Shown here: piece by piece, positions 35,762-44,253 of the stretch
Layout: each line of letters opens with the position of its first letter
Numbering within the stretch: position 1 is the stretch's first letter
Source of the DNA: a virus
Strand: one strand, 5' to 3'
Length of the DNA: 61,212 bases
IMG/VR virus record: IMGVR_UViG_3300030060_003743
Location: 1 to 61,212 of that record
Notes under the pieces: model-generated
Seen by the model: the letters and a program-made list of their open reading frames with translations, nothing else
The model's database searches: none
Told to the model about the DNA's origin: nothing
Program-made: the position numbers and the translations under genes

Positions 35762-36388
35762 TTAAGCGTCGTAGCCTTTTAATTCAATAAGTAATTTACC
35801 AGCTGTGTAATCTGCATCTGTAGCATCACCAGTTGTTAAATATAAGAACGCATCAGCGGCAGGCACGGCTGTAAAGTATACTTTACTACCTAATGTCGCA
35901 TCACCAGCGTTAACAAGTAATGTTTCTGTTAAGTCACCGATTGCTCCGTCTTCAACCCCTGTGCCCTCTGTAGCAGAATGCACGTTAATGTCTGGGTCAC
36001 CACCAGCAGGTGCTTCAAAGCACTCCATACTACCTGTTAAAATAGTACCATTTCTTGCAGCTGTAATTTGACCAATATGACAAACTAAAGATGTACCATT
36101 TACACCTATGATGTCACCTGAACCTGTTGATCTCAAACCTGTTAAATCAATTAAAATTTGTGTAGTAATAATACCACCACTTTGTATCACAGAACTTCTG
36201 TAAATTGTTCCAGAACCTGTAGTAATACCAGTGCCAGCTTCTACAGGCATGGTGTTGGCATCAAAAGATGCGATACCGCTAGAATCTATGCTTGATTGTG
36301 TTGTGAAAGCTCCAGTAGTTGCGTTCTTACTAACGACTGTAAAGCCGCCTTCTGATCTGACTGGACCTGAAAATGTTGAATTAGCCAT
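35762..36388 (-). CDS. Putative virion protein downstream of capsid gene, 208 aa
   Basis: Beta-rich, Thr/Gly-rich (MANSTFSGPVRSEGGFTVVS opening; the first residues are typical of head fibre or decoration proteins of marine phages). It follows the capsid gene after a terminator, so it can be expressed from its own leader at 36389-36478. GGAG ribosome-binding site precedes the ATG. Function as decoration or head-fibre is inferred from its neighbours. Confidence 0.68.
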   Translation of the reverse strand: MANSTFSGPVRSEGGFTVVSKNATTGAFTTQSSIDSSGIASFDANTMPVEAGTGITTGSGTIYRSSVIQSGGIITTQILIDLTGLRSTGSGDIIGVNGTSLVCHIGQITAARNGTILTGSMECFEAPAGGDPDINVHSATEGTGVEDGAIGDLTETLLVNAGDATLGSKVYFTAVPAADAFLYLTTGDATDADYTAGKLLIELKGYDA

Positions 36389-36406
36389 AATTATCTCCTA
36401 AGTAAA

Positions 36407-36447
36407 GAATACAGTCTTTAGGTCGTCGACTATACGCGTCTGTATTC
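36407..36447 (-). other. Inverted repeat in leader of 35762-36388 gene
   Basis: GAATACAG (36407-36414) and CTGTATTC (36440-36447) are perfect complements, 25 bases apart. The region lies between the capsid terminator and the start of the next gene, so it would form a stem in the leader RNA or an operator-like palindrome. The loop includes a GTCGAC palindrome. Confidence 0.5.
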
Positions 36448-36478
36448 AAGTTGTTTGTATAGTAAATTTATTATACCT

Positions 36479-36506
36479 AAAAAAAAGGGGACTCGTAAGT
36501 CCCCTT
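36479..36506 (-). terminator. Intrinsic terminator after the major capsid gene
   Basis: On the minus strand a perfect 9-bp stem AAGGGGACT/AGTCCCCTT with a TACG loop is followed by T8 (36479-36486). It sits 23 bases after the capsid gene stop and should cut or attenuate transcription, setting high capsid expression relative to later genes. Confidence 0.9.
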
Positions 36507-36528
36507 AATCTTTCCTCCAAAGAACTAC

Positions 36529-37440
36529 TTACGCAGCTCCAGGTGAACCAAATATTCCTCTTGGATCCGAGAATCCAAATGAATATCTTTCTCTCGCTTT
36601 GAACCTCACGTTACCGGTATCGAAGTCACCTTCCATAGCAGTTTTGATTGGTGCTCTAACAAACTGTTTTAGTCCATTAGGTGCATCAGTCATGATGAAG
36701 AAAGCATCTGTGTCAGTTAAATAATGGTTAACTCTGTAGCCTTGTGGGATCATACCCATTGAAGACATAGCGTTAATATCATTATCGGATGTACCGACAC
36801 GTTGAGGTGTTTTTAATATTCTTTCCGCTGTGAACTGAAGTTCTTTAGGAATGACTAACTTAACACCTTGTAATGCAACTTTTAAACCTCTTTCATCAAC
36901 AAATGCAGCAATGTCAATCATTGACTGCTCTAACGATGTTTCAGAAAGGTCAGAAGCTGTTGACAACTCATTAGCAAATGTACCTCCGTTTGTTAGAGGG
37001 TGCACAGCTGAACATAGTTCAACTCCGTCACCACCTGTGAAACTTGAGTTAAAAGCGTTGTTAAGCACGTTAGCAGCTTTCACTTGTTTAGTGTTAGCCA
37101 TTGAACGAGCCAGTGCTCTTGTGTAACGACCTGCTAATCTGTCGTATAAATTATCTTCAATTGCTTCCTCTGTAATAGCGAAAGCCATTGCGATAGTTTC
37201 ATGTGTGTACCTTGCTGTAAAACCTTCTTGCGCGGTGTCAAATGCTACACCTTCACCTTCAGATTTTACCGGTGCCGAGCCGAAACCAGACAAGATAACT
37301 TCTTCTTCAAACGCTCTGTCAGAGCTCTCTGAATCAAAAATTTCAGCGTGTTCGTTTTCGTATCGGTTATACTCTAGTCCAAAAAGAGCGTTAAGCCCAG
37401 GCTCTAACTCTTTGACTAGTTGGGATCTTGAAATAGCCAT
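36529..37440 (-). CDS. Major capsid protein, 303 aa
   Basis: The main shell protein by position (after scaffold and decoration genes, before a strong terminator) and by composition. The sequence shows an N-terminal helix (SRSQLVKELEPGLNALFGLEY), the E-loop-like region (GFTARYTHETIAMAFAITEE), a spine helix with RLAGRYTRALARSMANTKQV, and a C-terminal RERYSFGFSDPRGIFGSPGA, consistent with HK97-fold capsid proteins of marine podoviruses. Strong AGGAGG ribosome-binding site. Exact subfamily was not determined. Confidence 0.87.
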   Translation of the reverse strand: MAISRSQLVKELEPGLNALFGLEYNRYENEHAEIFDSESSDRAFEEEVILSGFGSAPVKSEGEGVAFDTAQEGFTARYTHETIAMAFAITEEAIEDNLYDRLAGRYTRALARSMANTKQVKAANVLNNAFNSSFTGGDGVELCSAVHPLTNGGTFANELSTASDLSETSLEQSMIDIAAFVDERGLKVALQGVKLVIPKELQFTAERILKTPQRVGTSDNDINAMSSMGMIPQGYRVNHYLTDTDAFFIMTDAPNGLKQFVRAPIKTAMEGDFDTGNVRFKARERYSFGFSDPRGIFGSPGAA

Positions 37441-37450
37441 AGTTAACCTC

Positions 37451-38035
37451 CTAAGCTAGACCGGCGCCTTTTTGGCCGAATATGTGGTTTTGAATAATTA
37501 CGCGCACATTGGTTGCATCATTGCCGACATCACTGTTATCAGGGTCTCTTGAAATATCAATAGCCTTGAGAGGTAATGCGGCAGTAGTTGCTCCAGTAGT
37601 TACATCTAATTCAGCACCAGATATACCGGTTGTTGTGCTTCCAGCTGATGTGTATACGATATCAAAGTTACCGAATAAGTCAGCTATAGGAAAAGCAGCA
37701 TCTGCTTGAATTTCAAATATAACCATTGGGTCGTCAATTATAAACGCTTCAATATCAGAAGCATTTGTGCTCGCAGGGTAATGATTGGAAAAAGTTTCTT
37801 TTCCACTGGTTGGGTCCGTAAAACGACATCCGTTAAAAACACCCACGATAGGAACTGTGCCACCATCGGCATGTACCTCAACTGTTCCGCCAGTGACTTG
37901 GGCTACCATGTCACCTTTAAAAATTGATGTTCCATAATTCGCAGCTATTCTATAACGAGTTTGTCCTCCAGTGTAGGGTGTTCCACCTACTCTGCCTATC
38001 GGACGCATACCAAATGCAGAATCTTGGTTTGCCAT
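37451..38035 (-). CDS. Putative capsid decoration protein, 194 aa
   Basis: The opening MANQDSAFGMRPIGRVGGTPYTGGQ and the body (YGTSIFKGDMVAQVTGG; FNGCRFTDPTSGK) are typical of a beta-sandwich protein encoded immediately beside the capsid gene in many marine phages. It probably decorates or stabilises the shell. It has its own good ribosome-binding site and a 10-base gap to the capsid gene. Confidence 0.7.
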   Translation of the reverse strand: MANQDSAFGMRPIGRVGGTPYTGGQTRYRIAANYGTSIFKGDMVAQVTGGTVEVHADGGTVPIVGVFNGCRFTDPTSGKETFSNHYPASTNASDIEAFIIDDPMVIFEIQADAAFPIADLFGNFDIVYTSAGSTTTGISGAELDVTTGATTAALPLKAIDISRDPDNSDVGNDATNVRVIIQNHIFGQKGAGLA

Positions 38036-38087
38036 AATTAAACTCCATAAAAATAGTTAAACAAATGTGGTTACAAAAGTTAAAAAA

Positions 38088-38561
38088 TTAAGACTTTCTG
38101 TTACCACCAAAAGTTACACGAGACTGTCTATCAATATTGACAGGCATCTCTGGTCGTTGCTCCTTTAGAATGTCTTGATCAACTGCTTTTACTTGGTCAG
38201 AAGTAATATCTTGAAAATACTTCTTGCGTTGCTCGACTATTTCTTCAGGTATCCTTGCCAACACAAGGCCTCCAACCCCGATTAACCCCTGATGTTTGCC
38301 TTCATGGATTACTGGATAGTCGTGGTCACCAATTTCGTTTTGAACTTCTTCAGCTCTAACAAATTCCCAACCTTCTCTGAGTTTTTTAGAAACATTACCT
38401 GAATCCATAAAACCCACACTTTCTACCCTAATCCACCTATGACAATAACCTTGCGGTGCAGGTGGTGCATCTAGACTTGATGGTGGCGTCCAAGGTCTAT
38501 TACGAACATCCTTTTTCTCTTGGCTCGCGCGTGAGGTTTTCTTTACTGTACTTTTAGTCAT
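38088..38561 (-). CDS. Hypothetical head-module protein, 157 aa
   Basis: A basic N-terminus (TKSTVKKTSRASQEKKDVRN) leads to a compact body containing YCHRWIRVESVGFMDSGN and LREGWEFVRAEEV, a pattern common in marine phage head operons without assigned function. The C-terminus is charged. It is three bases downstream of the scaffold gene. Confidence 0.62.
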   Translation of the reverse strand: MTKSTVKKTSRASQEKKDVRNRPWTPPSSLDAPPAPQGYCHRWIRVESVGFMDSGNVSKKLREGWEFVRAEEVQNEIGDHDYPVIHEGKHQGLIGVGGLVLARIPEEIVEQRKKYFQDITSDQVKAVDQDILKEQRPEMPVNIDRQSRVTFGGNRKS

Positions 38562-38564
38562 CGT

Positions 38565-39464
38565 CTACTCCTTCACGAATTTCGCGTATTCTTCTAGTGG
38601 CACCCCTAATTTTTTAGCTATCGCTACTTGTGAACGGGTGAGTTTCACGGTTCTGCGTCCTTGCTGTTTACGCCCCGCCGAGGCAACAGTTTGTACGGGT
38701 TTTTTATCTTCAACAAACTTATTAGGAAAATAATCCTTCATTCGTTTATCTATCTCATTGTAATACTCATCAGAGTCAACTGTAAAGCCCTCTCTTTCAA
38801 TTAAATTTTTATGAAGACTAAAAGCAGCATCAGTCATTACTTCATCTGTACCAAACCAAGTGTTATCTTCTGCCCAAGCTTTAGCTTTTACGCTTGGTTG
38901 AGCAGGCGCTGGTTCTTCAGCTTGTTGCTCTAATTGAGTTTTTCTTTGTTCAGTTTCTTGTAACTTAATTTTACCTTTTTCTTTTTCTACAGCTAAACGG
39001 GTCAACTCGTCTTGAGCTTCAACCATTTTTGCGCTGTCTTGAGTATCAACTGCCTCTTGCAATTTAACTTTTGCTTGTTCTCTTTGAGCATCTACTCTGG
39101 CATCAAACTCTTTTAAAAAGGTTTCGTCACTAGTAACTTGACTTTTCTCAATATTCGAATACTTGTCTTGCAAACCTTTCGCATAATCAAGAGCAGCTTT
39201 TTCTCTTCTTTCTGCTTCTCTCATCTTACGAGTTAGTTTATCAATTCTTTTTTGTGTTTTTTCTGATACGTCCTGTAAATTGTCTTTAGTTTTTTCTTCT
39301 TCAACAATTTCAGCTTTATCGTTATTAACTGGATCAGTGTATCCTAAATCAACTTCAGGGGTTGCAGTAGATCCTTCAGTTGTAGAGGGTTGCTCTACAT
39401 CAACGGAACTTTCTTCAACATCATCAGTATCTAATTCAACATCTTGTACTTGTGCTTCTGACAT
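38565..39464 (-). CDS. Scaffolding protein, 299 aa
   Basis: A very acidic N-terminus (DVELDTDDVEESSVDVEQ), a long coiled coil with Gln/Lys/Glu heptads (residues 70-190) and a basic C-terminal helix (GRRTVKLTRSQVAIAKKLGV) are the classic scaffold layout. The C-terminal helix normally contacts the capsid protein. It precedes the decoration and capsid genes in the order of transcription, as expected. No protease motif is fused to it. Confidence 0.78.
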   Translation of the reverse strand: MSEAQVQDVELDTDDVEESSVDVEQPSTTEGSTATPEVDLGYTDPVNNDKAEIVEEEKTKDNLQDVSEKTQKRIDKLTRKMREAERREKAALDYAKGLQDKYSNIEKSQVTSDETFLKEFDARVDAQREQAKVKLQEAVDTQDSAKMVEAQDELTRLAVEKEKGKIKLQETEQRKTQLEQQAEEPAPAQPSVKAKAWAEDNTWFGTDEVMTDAAFSLHKNLIEREGFTVDSDEYYNEIDKRMKDYFPNKFVEDKKPVQTVASAGRKQQGRRTVKLTRSQVAIAKKLGVPLEEYAKFVKE

Positions 39465-39473
39465 ATTTTACTC

Positions 39474-39905
39474 CTAAAATAGTGCGAGGATGTCCTCGGG
39501 TTTTTCAATAGTCCCAATAATTTCATCATCGTTAATGATTCTATGTTCTCCAAACTTGGTTTTAAATCTAGCGCCAGCATACCTACCTATTACTACAAAC
39601 TGACCTTCTTTACACCAAGGGGTTGAAAATTTTTCTGTATCTTTGTAACACATGTCGCCCATTTTAACGACATAGCCTACTACTGATGTCATCTCAGAAG
39701 TTTCTAAAGTTTGTTCTGATAAGGCAATACCACCTTTAGTTGTTTCAGACATTTTCCACATTTTAAGTAAAATACGGTAACCGACTGGATCAGGTAATTG
39801 ATCCATGTGTTTTAAATAATCTTGTGTTGGTTTAGGGGCGTCTTCTTTTTTTTCAGGCAATATAGTTTCATCTACTATATATTTAGGTTTGATGATGCTA
39901 GTCAT
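39474..39905 (-). CDS. GroES-like co-chaperonin, 143 aa
   Basis: Residues 36-143 follow the GroES/Cpn10 beta-barrel: PVGYRILLKMWKM, the mobile-loop region with KGGIALSEQTLE, then VGYVVKMGDMC, EGQFVVIGRYAGARFK, and the closing INDDEIIGTI. The mobile loop sequence GGIAL matches the IxL-type hydrophobic hook that binds GroEL. About 35 extra N-terminal residues are present. Phage co-chaperonins such as T4 gp31 assist capsid folding; the location between scaffold and portal genes supports the same role here. One cysteine pair (C-Y-K/ WCK) is unusual. Confidence 0.8.
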   Translation of the reverse strand: MTSIIKPKYIVDETILPEKKEDAPKPTQDYLKHMDQLPDPVGYRILLKMWKMSETTKGGIALSEQTLETSEMTSVVGYVVKMGDMCYKDTEKFSTPWCKEGQFVVIGRYAGARFKTKFGEHRIINDDEIIGTIEKPEDILALF

Positions 39906-39908
39906 TTT

Positions 39909-40088
39909 TTACTCTACTCCTTTTTGCAGGTCTTTTAAATCCTGTAGCAACAGCTCCATGCCGTTGAGCTTTCCTTTAGCATACGCCAAAGATTCTTGAT
40001 TGTCTACACTGTATACAATGTGTTCTTTTAAATCAGCTATTCTTTTTTCTAAAACCATTTTAACGGTTAACAAAGTATCTATATCCAC
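39909..40088 (-). CDS. Small helical protein, 59 aa, GTG start
   Basis: GTG at 40088 follows the upstream TAA directly; the frame runs to TAA at 39909. The product (DIDTLLTVKMVLEKRIADLK start) is an amphipathic two-helix protein with a KLNGMELLLQDLKDLQKG end. No other coding option explains the 180 bases. Probably a small virion-assembly factor; function unknown. Confidence 0.6.
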   Translation of the reverse strand: MDIDTLLTVKMVLEKRIADLKEHIVYSVDNQESLAYAKGKLNGMELLLQDLKDLQKGVE

Positions 40089-40769
40089 TTACTTTTTTTT
40101 CTCCGGTGCATATAAATTATTAAAAGTGTATTCCCAATCCATGTAACTGTCATGTGCCTCCGCTTTATGTGTCCATTGAGACGGAATAAAGTCAGGTGGA
40201 CCATTGCCTGTAACCCACATAGCAGGAGAGGTAACTCTTACTCTATTGTTTGGTAAAGCCACAAAACAACCTTTCCATGGCCCTTCGGTCAACGCTAAAA
40301 CATGTGATTGTTTATGTTGTGCTGGATCATCAGCTATTTCACTGTTGGTATAGTCTACCGTAAAATAGTATTTTGCTGTATAAAACTCACCTTCAATACG
40401 AGCTAACCAAGGACTAGAACTGGTTCGATCAAAGACAACGATGGAATGATCTCTGGAGGAAACATCCCAAGGTTGCGCAATATGAGTTGGCATAGGTGGT
40501 GGCATCTCATCTAGTGGTTCATCTTCAACTAAGGCGGTGATTGGCATACGAGCCCACATGGCACCACCATGCGGATTTTCTAAACGATTCTCTTCATCTT
40601 CACAACCAGTAAAAATGACTTGAAAACTCAAACAACGATCTGGAATGGTATTAACTGCTATAACATAACAGTGTAGGAATTCACCGTGATAAGCACGATG
40701 GTTATGTGTAAATTCTTTTCTGACCCATGCCTTTAAAACTAAAGGTATGTTTGATATCAAATGTGACAA
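40089..40769 (-). CDS. Hypothetical protein, 226 aa, TTG start
   Basis: No in-frame ATG exists near the beginning; TTG at 40769 has AAAGGG seven bases upstream and is the best start. The sequence is Trp/Pro-rich (PWDVSSRDHSI, WKGCFVALPNN, MWVTGNGPPDFIPSQW), mixed alpha/beta, with no motif I recognise. Its position in the head module suggests a capsid or neck role. Confidence 0.6.
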   Translation of the reverse strand: MSHLISNIPLVLKAWVRKEFTHNHRAYHGEFLHCYVIAVNTIPDRCLSFQVIFTGCEDEENRLENPHGGAMWARMPITALVEDEPLDEMPPPMPTHIAQPWDVSSRDHSIVVFDRTSSSPWLARIEGEFYTAKYYFTVDYTNSEIADDPAQHKQSHVLALTEGPWKGCFVALPNNRVRVTSPAMWVTGNGPPDFIPSQWTHKAEAHDSYMDWEYTFNNLYAPEKKK

Positions 40770-40771
40770 AT

Positions 40772-41044
40772 TTAACCCTTTGTTATTTTATATCCCATTC
40801 TTCTAGCAGCTGCTCTTAAACCGGCAACTGACATTTTAGCGCCACCTTTAGCGTAGCCTTTAGCCATCTTACCGCCCATAGCTTTCATCATTTTAGCTCC
40901 ACCTTTAGCATAACCTTTGGCCATCTTACCACCTCTAGCTTTTAATGTTCCAGCTGGTGTTGGTTTCATTGGTCTAACTTTTCTAGCTGGACTTGCTGGT
41001 TTTATTCCTTTTAATCCTTTTTTCACTTTTGGTCCTACTGCCAT
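40772..41044 (-). CDS. Basic KGG-repeat protein, 90 aa
   Basis: Two imperfect copies of GGKMAKGYAKGGAKM are the core of the product, in an otherwise Lys/Ala/Gly/Pro-rich protein. The repeat is also visible in the DNA. The KGG motif recurs in other small proteins here. Likely DNA-associated in the head; no enzyme motif. Confidence 0.6.
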   Translation of the reverse strand: MAVGPKVKKGLKGIKPASPARKVRPMKPTPAGTLKARGGKMAKGYAKGGAKMMKAMGGKMAKGYAKGGAKMSVAGLRAAARRMGYKITKG

Positions 41045-41053
41045 GTCTTCCTC

Positions 41054-41434
41054 CTACTTAGTAAATTTACCGATTGATTTTAACCCAAATGATGCTCCAA
41101 TACTAGCCATAATTGACCACTGTAACCATTCAGGAAATGTAGCTAAAAACTCTATACCTCTTGCAACAAATGGTTGAAAGTAAGGTATAAAGCTAAAAAT
41201 TATGATTGCAATAAAACAAATTGTCCAGGCTTCATCTTTCCAAGAATCATCACTTGCCTTTGCCATAGCAGTTTCCCACTCAATTTTACCTTCTGCTACT
41301 TTCTTTTGCACTGCAACTTTTGCGTCAATCTCTGCTATTTTTAAATCAGATTTAGCTTTTGCTTTTTTAGCAGAATGTTCAAAGTAACCACCAACAGCTT
41401 TTGATAATCCATTGACTATTAAACCTATCATCAT
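41054..41434 (-). CDS. Putative holin, 126 aa
   Basis: The N-terminal half is charged and helical (KAKAKSDLKIAEIDAKVAVQ), then two or three transmembrane segments follow from residue 70 to 120 (WTICFIAIIIFSFIPYF, then IEFLATFPEWLQWSIMASIG). This layout, with a FQPFVARG turn, resembles three-TM phage and gene-transfer-agent holins. It is the best candidate to release the endolysin of 34213-34677. It overlaps the next gene as ATGA. Confidence 0.65.
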   Translation of the reverse strand: MMIGLIVNGLSKAVGGYFEHSAKKAKAKSDLKIAEIDAKVAVQKKVAEGKIEWETAMAKASDDSWKDEAWTICFIAIIIFSFIPYFQPFVARGIEFLATFPEWLQWSIMASIGASFGLKSIGKFTK

Positions 41435-41589
41435 TTAACTCCTATAAATTTTTGACCTTTAACTTGAATACCACTGACACCTTTGTAAGGGCTCCTTGCA
41501 CCTACATCACGAAATGGACAACCACCTTTTTTCAAACCTTGTGGGTTGGGTCCTCGTTTAGGTGGCACTGTTTTACTTAGTTTTTTCAT
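41431..41589 (-). CDS. Tiny basic protein, 52 aa, after the portal
   Basis: An ORF from ATG at 41589 to TGA at 41431 encodes a Lys/Gly/Pro-rich 52-residue protein (KKLSKTVPPKRGPNPQG, then CPFRDVGARSPYKG). It overlaps the portal stop by 17 bases and the holin start by 4, the same coupling as its neighbours. Small proteins with KRGPNPQGLKKGG are common in marine phages; function unknown. Confidence 0.65.
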   Translation of the reverse strand: MKKLSKTVPPKRGPNPQGLKKGGCPFRDVGARSPYKGVSGIQVKGQKFIGVK

Positions 41590-43918
41590 CTTTACCAGTG
41601 TCCTGTTTTAACTTATCACGCATAATGTCTAACTTATCATCTGCAACTCGTATTCTTTCTTTACTTGCAGTTTCAGCGTCTTCACGTTGCATTCTTTCTA
41701 AATCAATGTTTTGCTCAAACTCTTCACGTTTTCTTTGCTCTTCTGTAGCAAACTCTTGACTTCTACGTTGAATATCCATGGCACGCATATCTAACTCTTG
41801 TTGTTTCAATTGCACCAATGGGTCTGGCTTCTGATTACCCATCTCTAAGTTAACCAGTTCTTCGGTTAACTGAGTTATGGTTTCTGCCACCATAGAATCA
41901 AATAAATGTTTAAATCCTTCTGGATCTCTTTGTGCTACCTCCATCATTTCGGGTTTACTTTCCACAATTTGTTTTACTTGTGCGGTAGCTTTAAACGATA
42001 TGTGTTCCGATACGTGCCCTTGTAATGCAGCATATACTGCAGGATTTGCTTGTACCATTCTTGATTGCATAAACTTAGTATGTGCTAAAATATGTGCATC
42101 ATGGTTTTGAAATGGAAAAGCCGTTAACATTTCTCCACGAAGTGCCGCTGCATTTTCAAGACCAGGGTCTCTTGGTACAGGTTGTGGGGCTGGTTTTAAT
42201 AAAGACTCTATGTCTTTAGTGCCTAACGCTGCGTACACTCTACGATACGCCTCATGCACGTTATGTAATTGCGGGTTAGAAGTAGCTATTTGTAATTGAG
42301 TTTGAGCTAAAGTCACTCGTTGTGTCATAGAAAAGATGTTAGGGTCTGCGACCGGTAATACATCTACTTCAGGACTAAAATCCATTTGTTTAATCATACG
42401 CTCTGCGTTATATACCGCATACGGATAAATAGGGGGTAAATAGGTAGAAAATACATCACTTAATAACCTAAACTCTTGACGCATTGCGTAATAACATCTT
42501 TTATGTATCGCACTCATGACCCGTGAACCGCGTTCCAAGAGAGCCACTGTTGTACCAACAGCCCTATTTTTGCCATCTTCGCCCACTTGCATGTCAGCGA
42601 TGGCCGCGAATCTTTGACCAGCTTGTACGACAAAACCTAATAATTGAAACAACGTTTGACTTGGTTCTTTAAATGGTAGTATTTGAAATTGATCCTTTAT
42701 ATTTCCACCGGGTGCATCTACGTCTCTAAATTCACCTGGTTGAAATGGTTGATCCTCGTCACGTATGCGTAAGCCTCTTGCTTTGAAGCCAGCTGGTAGG
42801 TTAGACAAGGTCCCCGCATCAAGAAGCTGTCTAAGAGAAGCAGTGGCAGTTTTACTTAATCCACCAATCATGTGTATTAAACCAAACCCATAGAAACCTA
42901 AGCCCGGTAAAAACTTGTAGTGTACAAAAAACTCTTTGCGTTTGAACAATTCATCGTTTGGCTCGTAGTTTCTGTAGATAGATAAAATCTCTCTTGAGCC
43001 TTCATCTAAAGTTACAATATAAGGTATTTTAATATTTTTTTTATCGTCCTCAGACTCTTCTAAATACAAATCAACGTGCATTTCTAAAACATTAAACTGA
43101 TAATCTTTATCTAAATCTCCGCTAGAACTAACACCACCTAACTCATCGTATTTGTCTTGCACTGTGCTGTCATCGGTTCGGCTAGGTAAAATATCAACGT
43201 CACGATAAAAACCTACTTGTTGTTTTTTAAGAATATCATTTTCACTCATGCGCACTAAATGTGTAATTCGTTCGCAATCGTTTAAATCAGTCGCATAGTA
43301 TGGCACCACTAAATCTTCTGCAGGCACGAATTTAGATACGGCACGTTGCATAACGTCATCATAGTACACTTTTTTAAAAGCTGATCCTGCTAACGGTAAA
43401 TAAAACAACAACTGGTCAAACTCAGGTGTATACTCTTCCATCTTTTCGGTAATCATGTAATTCATGAATTCTTGCACACGGTCTGCTTGTGCTTCTTTCT
43501 CTGGAGTGACTGAACCCACTATTTTGGTGTTGACTGGACCATCGGAAGGTAATAATTCTTTGTAAGCTTGAGCTTGAAACTGTGTCACTGCCTCAGCTAA
43601 CATTGGGTGAGTAACTGAACTGGCACCTAGAAACGGGCCACTTTCATTGTTGTACTTAAAACCTAATAAATCTAATCCTGAAGTATAAGATTTTTCCCAA
43701 TCGCTTCTGGATTCTTTGTCTCTTTTGTAATCAGCCAATAGATCGTTAGCCATACTGGCTAATTCACGTTCATCCATATTTTCTGCAAGATTGACATAAA
43801 AGTCTTGTTCTTCTTCCTGAATCTCTTCCTCAACAGTTTCATCTGTTATTTCTACATCAACAGGTTCGACAGCATCTATTTCTTCTTGCGTTACTTCAAT
43901 GTTATCTTCAACAGCCAT
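41573..43918 (-). CDS. Portal protein, 781 aa
   Basis: The dodecameric head vertex protein through which DNA enters and leaves. An acidic N-terminus precedes RSDWEKSYTSGLDLLGF and the LLPSDGPV segment; the middle (FYGFGLIHMIGGLSKTATAS and LLQLLGFVVQAGQRFA region) and the C-terminal Gln/Glu/Arg coiled coil (EFEQNIDLERMQRE) follow the layout of large P22-type portals of marine podoviruses. Size is normal for that class. It lies between terminase/polyvalent genes and the scaffold, as expected. Confidence 0.85.
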   Translation of the reverse strand: MAVEDNIEVTQEEIDAVEPVDVEITDETVEEEIQEEEQDFYVNLAENMDERELASMANDLLADYKRDKESRSDWEKSYTSGLDLLGFKYNNESGPFLGASSVTHPMLAEAVTQFQAQAYKELLPSDGPVNTKIVGSVTPEKEAQADRVQEFMNYMITEKMEEYTPEFDQLLFYLPLAGSAFKKVYYDDVMQRAVSKFVPAEDLVVPYYATDLNDCERITHLVRMSENDILKKQQVGFYRDVDILPSRTDDSTVQDKYDELGGVSSSGDLDKDYQFNVLEMHVDLYLEESEDDKKNIKIPYIVTLDEGSREILSIYRNYEPNDELFKRKEFFVHYKFLPGLGFYGFGLIHMIGGLSKTATASLRQLLDAGTLSNLPAGFKARGLRIRDEDQPFQPGEFRDVDAPGGNIKDQFQILPFKEPSQTLFQLLGFVVQAGQRFAAIADMQVGEDGKNRAVGTTVALLERGSRVMSAIHKRCYYAMRQEFRLLSDVFSTYLPPIYPYAVYNAERMIKQMDFSPEVDVLPVADPNIFSMTQRVTLAQTQLQIATSNPQLHNVHEAYRRVYAALGTKDIESLLKPAPQPVPRDPGLENAAALRGEMLTAFPFQNHDAHILAHTKFMQSRMVQANPAVYAALQGHVSEHISFKATAQVKQIVESKPEMMEVAQRDPEGFKHLFDSMVAETITQLTEELVNLEMGNQKPDPLVQLKQQELDMRAMDIQRRSQEFATEEQRKREEFEQNIDLERMQREDAETASKERIRVADDKLDIMRDKLKQDTGKDEKTK

Positions 43919-43920
43919 AA

Positions 43921-44241
43921 TTAAGTTATCCTTGTTTTTCTATTTTTGCCTATTTTACACTTAACTTGCACGTATTTCCCTTTTTTTAATTTAGGTATAG
44001 ACGCGTCAATTTTTTTTACAGAAGTTTGAAATATATCAAATGCAGGATTTTTAGCACTAAAAGCAGTTTTAAAAGCTTTGTTTTTTGCTTCTATTTTGCT
44101 AATTAAATTAGGATTTTTTCTTTGATATGATTCAATGCCTTTTTTTATGGTTAAAGGGTCTACCTTTTTAGCATACCTCTCCATAGCTTTTTTTACGAGC
44201 TTTTCAGTTGTTTTAGATATGTTTTGTGCTTTTGTTGCCAT
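43921..44241 (-). CDS. Basic protein with KGKYVQVKCKIG tail, 106 aa
   Basis: Lys/Ala/Ile-rich and helical. The C-terminal KKGKYVQVKCKIGKNRKTRIT resembles the tail tags of the two proteins at 31434-32224. It has no other motif. The position, immediately before the portal, suggests a head function. Confidence 0.6.
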   Translation of the reverse strand: MATKAQNISKTTEKLVKKAMERYAKKVDPLTIKKGIESYQRKNPNLISKIEAKNKAFKTAFSAKNPAFDIFQTSVKKIDASIPKLKKGKYVQVKCKIGKNRKTRIT

Positions 44242-44253
44242 ATTATCTAAAGT

